Below are positions 22,313-22,997 of a stretch of 22,997 nt of DNA, one piece after another. Position 1 is the stretch's first letter, and every line of letters begins with the position of its first letter. This DNA is from JBFHRE01 sp036745195 (GTDB taxonomy: Bacteria > Actinomycetota > Acidimicrobiia > Spongiisociales > ZC4RG35), in assembly GCA_036745195.1 (NCBI GenBank), contig DAIOGO010000024.1:1-22997 (forward strand), given 5' to 3'. A model generated the notes under the pieces. It saw nothing but the letters and a program-made list of their open reading frames with translations, was not told the origin of the DNA and did no database searches. The translations under genes were made by a program, and so were the position numbers.

Positions 22313-22957
22313 GTGAGGGTGCTCGACGCGATCGGGGGCCATGGTCTCGTCCCCGTCCTCACAGTCGACCGCGCCGAGGATGCCGGACCGGCGGCGGAGG
22401 CGCTGATGGCCGGGGGTCTGCCGTGTGCAGAAATCACCTTCCGAACCGCCGCCGCCAAGGACGCCATCGAGCTCCTCGCCGGCAACCACCCCGAGTTGCT
22501 CATCGGCGCCGGGACCGTGTTGACGGTGGACCAGGCGCGGGCGGCGGTGGATGCCGGCGCCCGGTTCGTCGCCACCCCCGGGTTCGACGAGGCGGTGGTC
22601 GACTGGTGCCTCGAACACGAAGTCCCGGTGATGCCAGGGGTTATGACTCCGACCGAGGCAGGCGCGGGAATGCGCAAGGGGCTCGAGACGCTGAAGTTCT
22701 TCCCTGCCGAGACCGCCGGCGGCGTGAACGCCTTGACCGCCCTGGGGGCGGTGTATCCAGGTCTTCGGTTCATGCCCACCGGCGGGATCGAGGCCGGCAA
22801 CCTCGCCCGTTATCTGGCGCTGCCCAACGTGGTCGCATGCGGGGGAAGCTGGCCGGCCACCAGGCAGCTGATCGCAGCTGGTGACGTCACAGAGATCGAG
22901 CGCCTCACCCGCCAGGCGGTCGAAATCGTCCGACGGGTGCGGGACGATGAACGATGA
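22313..22957 (+). CDS. 2-dehydro-3-deoxyphosphogluconate (KDPG) aldolase
   Basis: A 214-residue class I aldolase that splits KDPG to pyruvate and glyceraldehyde 3-phosphate. Visible features are Glu40 and Arg44 in AEITFRT, the strand motif LIGAGTVLT, FVATPGF, the Schiff-base Lys128 in TLKFFPAE, and the phosphate-binding MPTGGI and CGGSW. Spacing matches E. coli Eda (Glu45, Arg49, Lys133). GTG 22313 begins the conserved N-terminus 7 bases after the previous stop. The ribosome site is poor, so coupling to the upstream gene is likely. The last codons and the TGA stop are formed by the first units of a heptanucleotide repeat array, so the protein ends RDDER only because of the repeat. Confidence 0.93.
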   Translation: MRVLDAIGGHGLVPVLTVDRAEDAGPAAEALMAGGLPCAEITFRTAAAKDAIELLAGNHPELLIGAGTVLTVDQARAAVDAGARFVATPGFDEAVVDWCLEHEVPVMPGVMTPTEAGAGMRKGLETLKFFPAETAGGVNALTALGAVYPGLRFMPTGGIEAGNLARYLALPNVVACGGSWPATRQLIAAGDVTEIERLTRQAVEIVRRVRDDER

Positions 22958-22997
22958 ACGATGAACGATGAACGATGAACGATGAACGATGAACGAT
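22944..22997. repeat. Perfect heptanucleotide tandem array (ACGATGA), running off the window
   Basis: Seven complete ACGATGA units plus five bases of an eighth run to the window edge, so the true length is unknown. The array overlaps the 3' end and stop codon of the KDPG aldolase gene. Each unit contains an ATG and a TGA. The unit is the same as in the degenerate array at 5564-5612. Confidence 0.95.

Noticed and set aside
22944..22997. Tandem repeat as a possible CRISPR array or attachment site
   Set aside because: The unit is 7 bases with no spacers, no cas genes are nearby, and no integrase or tRNA is present.

Overview
The window is about 23 kb of high-GC DNA. Coding is dense and GC-rich at third positions, starts are often GTG or TTG (by my choices 9 of 16 complete genes), and the lipoproteins carry Thr-rich linkers after an 'AACG'-type lipobox. 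An Eis-family acetyltransferase and a regulator with the classic actinobacterial TGGGAGCGCTCCCA operator are also present. Together these suggest an actinomycetote, plausibly an uncultured Acidimicrobiia-like lineage; the lineage is inference, not proof. No rRNA, tRNA, CRISPR array, transposase or integrase was seen.

Layout. (1) Positions 1-2005, plus strand: the tail of a membrane protein, a small anchored Thr-rich helical protein, and an Eis-type N-acetyltransferase. (2) Positions 2049-5550, minus strand: an ABC-2 type exporter (ATPase plus 12-TM-like permease) followed by an acyl-CoA dehydrogenase. (3) Positions 5626-19129: a beta-1,3-glucan (laminarin-type) utilisation locus built around a divergent promoter at 14538-14690. 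The left arm (minus) encodes a LacI-family repressor, a 1423-residue secreted multimodular GH16 enzyme and a 1135-residue GH149/GH94-like cytoplasmic phosphorylase. The right arm (plus) encodes a short leader ORF, a sugar-binding lipoprotein, two CUT1 permeases and a small GH16 lipoprotein. (4) Positions 19163-22957: a sugar-acid module with a PfkB-type 2-keto-3-deoxygluconate kinase (minus) divergent from an NAD-dependent SDR/epimerase, a mannonate/gluconate dehydratase-like enolase-superfamily enzyme and a KDPG aldolase (plus).

Likely logic (inference): the two extracellular GH16 enzymes cut a beta-glucan, the lipoprotein and permeases import oligosaccharides using an ATPase encoded elsewhere, and the cytoplasmic phosphorylase releases glucose 1-phosphate. 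The neighbouring kinase, dehydratase and aldolase would channel an aldonic or uronic acid through a semi-phosphorylative Entner-Doudoroff route. Both arms appear to be controlled by two CebR-like operators, one lying on the predicted start point of the transporter promoter.

Most unusual features: in the large GH16 protein the catalytic domain and a small calcium-loop module both sit inside a third copy of a CBM11-like domain; a 64-codon leader ORF is translationally coupled to the sugar-binding protein; and the same heptanucleotide tandem repeat (ACGATGA) occurs at two gene boundaries.
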